Source of the DNA: Pelagophyceae sp. CCMP2097
Taxonomy: Eukaryota; Sar; Pelagophyceae
Assembly: GCA_026770575.1 (NCBI GenBank)
Contig: MU657181.1
Span: forward strand, 460,804 to 524,803
Direction: 5' to 3'
DNA length: 64,000 nucleotides
This document shows, in pieces, positions 62,768-64,000 of this stretch; within the stretch, counting starts at the first letter, position 1, and each line of letters begins with the position of its first letter. The position numbers and the translations under genes were made by a program. The notes beneath the pieces were generated by a model. It searched no databases, was not told the origin of the DNA, and worked only from the letters and a program-made list of their open reading frames with translations.

Positions 62768-63938
62768 ATGGCGCCCAAGGTGACGGAGATGAACGAGCTC
62801 ATCGTGGCCATCCGCCCGGAGACGCTGGCGGTGCTGCTGGCGACGACGCTTGAGAAGCACGGCGTCAAGGTCCCGGCGACGGCGGCGTACGTTCTGGAGT
62901 ACGTCTCGCACCTGGCCTCGAACCAGTGTGTCGCGGAGTCGTTCCATCTCTTCGAGTGGGAGAAGACGGTGCAAGTCTACCTCGCCGCGATCATGCCCGA
63001 GGACAAGGCCGCGACCGTGACGAACCAGTTCATGATCGAGGCGGAGAAGGGCGTGCCCAAGCGCAACATCGTCCTCGACATCCCCGACGGCGTCGGCGAG
63101 ATCCTCTGCAACGTCGAGTTCAAGTTAGCCTACGGCGGCAAGATTCTCCTCAACACGACGCACTTCCACGTCCGCCGCGGCCGCATCTACGGCCTACTCG
63201 GCCACAACGGCTGCGGCAAGTCGACGCTCATGCGCGCCATCTCGTCGGGCGCGCTCTCGGGCTTCCCCGGCGCCGAGGAGCTGATGAAGCTCCGCGCCTG
63301 CTTCGTGGACCACGACATTGACGGCTCGGACGCCGCGACGCCGACGCTCGACTTTTGCTTGCAGGAGCCCATCCTGGCGCCGCTCGGCCGCGACAAGATC
63401 TTCCAGAAGCTCCTGGAGATGGAGTTCACCGAGGAGCTCATCATGAAGCCCATCTGCAACCTCAGCGGCGGCTGGAAGATGAAGCTCGCGCTGGCGCGCG
63501 CCGTGCTCCTCAACGCCGACCTGCTCCTCCTCGACGAGCCGACGAACCACCTCGACGTGCAGAAGCAGGCCTGGCTGGTCGATTTCCTCACGGGCCCGAC
63601 GTGTGAGCACGTGACGACGATTGTCGTCTCGCACGACTCCAAGTTCTTGAACAAGGTGCTCACCGACGTCATCCACTACGAGAACATGCGCCTCAAGCGC
63701 TACACGGGCAACCTCGACGCCTTTGTGGAGAAGTGCCCCATGGCCAAGGCCTACTTCTCCATCCACGACACGCAGATGAAGTTTACCTTCCCCGTGCCGG
63801 GCCCGCTCGAGGGCGTCAAGTCCAAGACCAAGGCCATCATCCAGGCCAAGAACCTCTCGTTCACGTACCCGGGCTGCGATAAGCCCACGCTCGTCGACGT
63901 CTCCGTGCAGTGCTCGCAGGCGTCGCGCATCGCGTGCA

Positions 63939-63972
<34 letters not shown>

Positions 63973-64000
63973 CAAGTGCCTCGTCGGCGAGACCAAGCCC
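62768..64000 (+). CDS. eEF3-like ABC-F ATPase (3' end beyond window)
   Basis: Open from the Met at 62768 to the window end without an intron in 1233 nt (411 residues seen). After about 120 residues (MAPKVTEMNELIVAIRPETL) comes the first nucleotide-binding domain: Walker A GLLGHNGCGKSTLMRAIS, signature NLSGGWKMKLALARAV, Walker B LLLLDEPTNHLDVQKQAW and TTIVVSHDSKFLN. Near the end the second domain begins with GPNGAGKSTLIKCLV. The pattern is that of translation elongation factor 3 and its relatives, which help release E-site tRNA from the ribosome. The HEAT-repeat N-terminus of fungal eEF3 is largely missing. Confidence 0.85.

Overview
Nuclear DNA of a unicellular photosynthetic eukaryote. The genes are split by very short introns (mostly 43-130 nt, GT-AG, donors often GTGCG), GC content is very high, and nearly every reading frame is open, so most long ORFs are shadows. 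Two proteins carry secondary-plastid targeting: a rubredoxin with an AFAP-type signal and a methyltransferase with a signal plus twin-arginine presequence. With the Tudor-like DIDYDDGE repeats and an SKN1/KRE6 beta-glucan protein, this points to a stramenopile alga, perhaps a pelagophyte such as Aureococcus. The organism is inferred, not shown. Layout: 1-11.7 kb holds a SAM/Tudor-like repeat protein, a coiled-coil protein, a SMYD-like MYND-SET methyltransferase, an acidic protein and gamma-tubulin complex component 4. 11.7-21.1 kb holds an unknown protein, a CCCH RNA-binding protein, IMP 5'-nucleotidase (ISN1), the splicing factor Cwc2 with extra domains, and a SUN-domain protein. 21.1-34.8 kb holds a plastid-targeted O-methyltransferase, a mitochondrial carrier, a TauE/SafE-like transporter, a PDZ coiled-coil protein, plastid rubredoxin, a TTL-like ligase, octanoyltransferase LipB and a hydroxylase-sulfotransferase fusion. 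35.0-49.4 kb holds a leucine-rich-repeat array, membrane proteins, an ankyrin protein, a GRF zinc-finger protein, a p25-alpha/TPPP protein, a duplicated MerT/HMA metal protein and a dienelactone hydrolase. 49.8-64.0 kb holds a membrane kinase, a PP2C phosphatase with a SAM-like tail, an SKN1/KRE6 protein, a bromodomain-NET protein, LSm3, a UFD1-UBX-UBA protein, PET117 and an eEF3-like ABC protein cut by the window edge. There are no operons: neighbours alternate strand and have unrelated functions, though RNA processing (Cwc2, CCCH protein, LSm3) and cytoskeleton/nuclear envelope (GCP4, TTL, TPPP, SUN) recur. The exon models were built by hand from reading-frame continuity, splice phase and family similarity. 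Those whose spliced length divides by three at every junction are marked more confident. No transposon, CRISPR array, rRNA or convincing tRNA was seen. The strongest unusual signals are multidomain fusions, a tandemly duplicated exon-intron unit, two probable GC-AG introns and a 48-bp repeat present twice at 46/48 identity.
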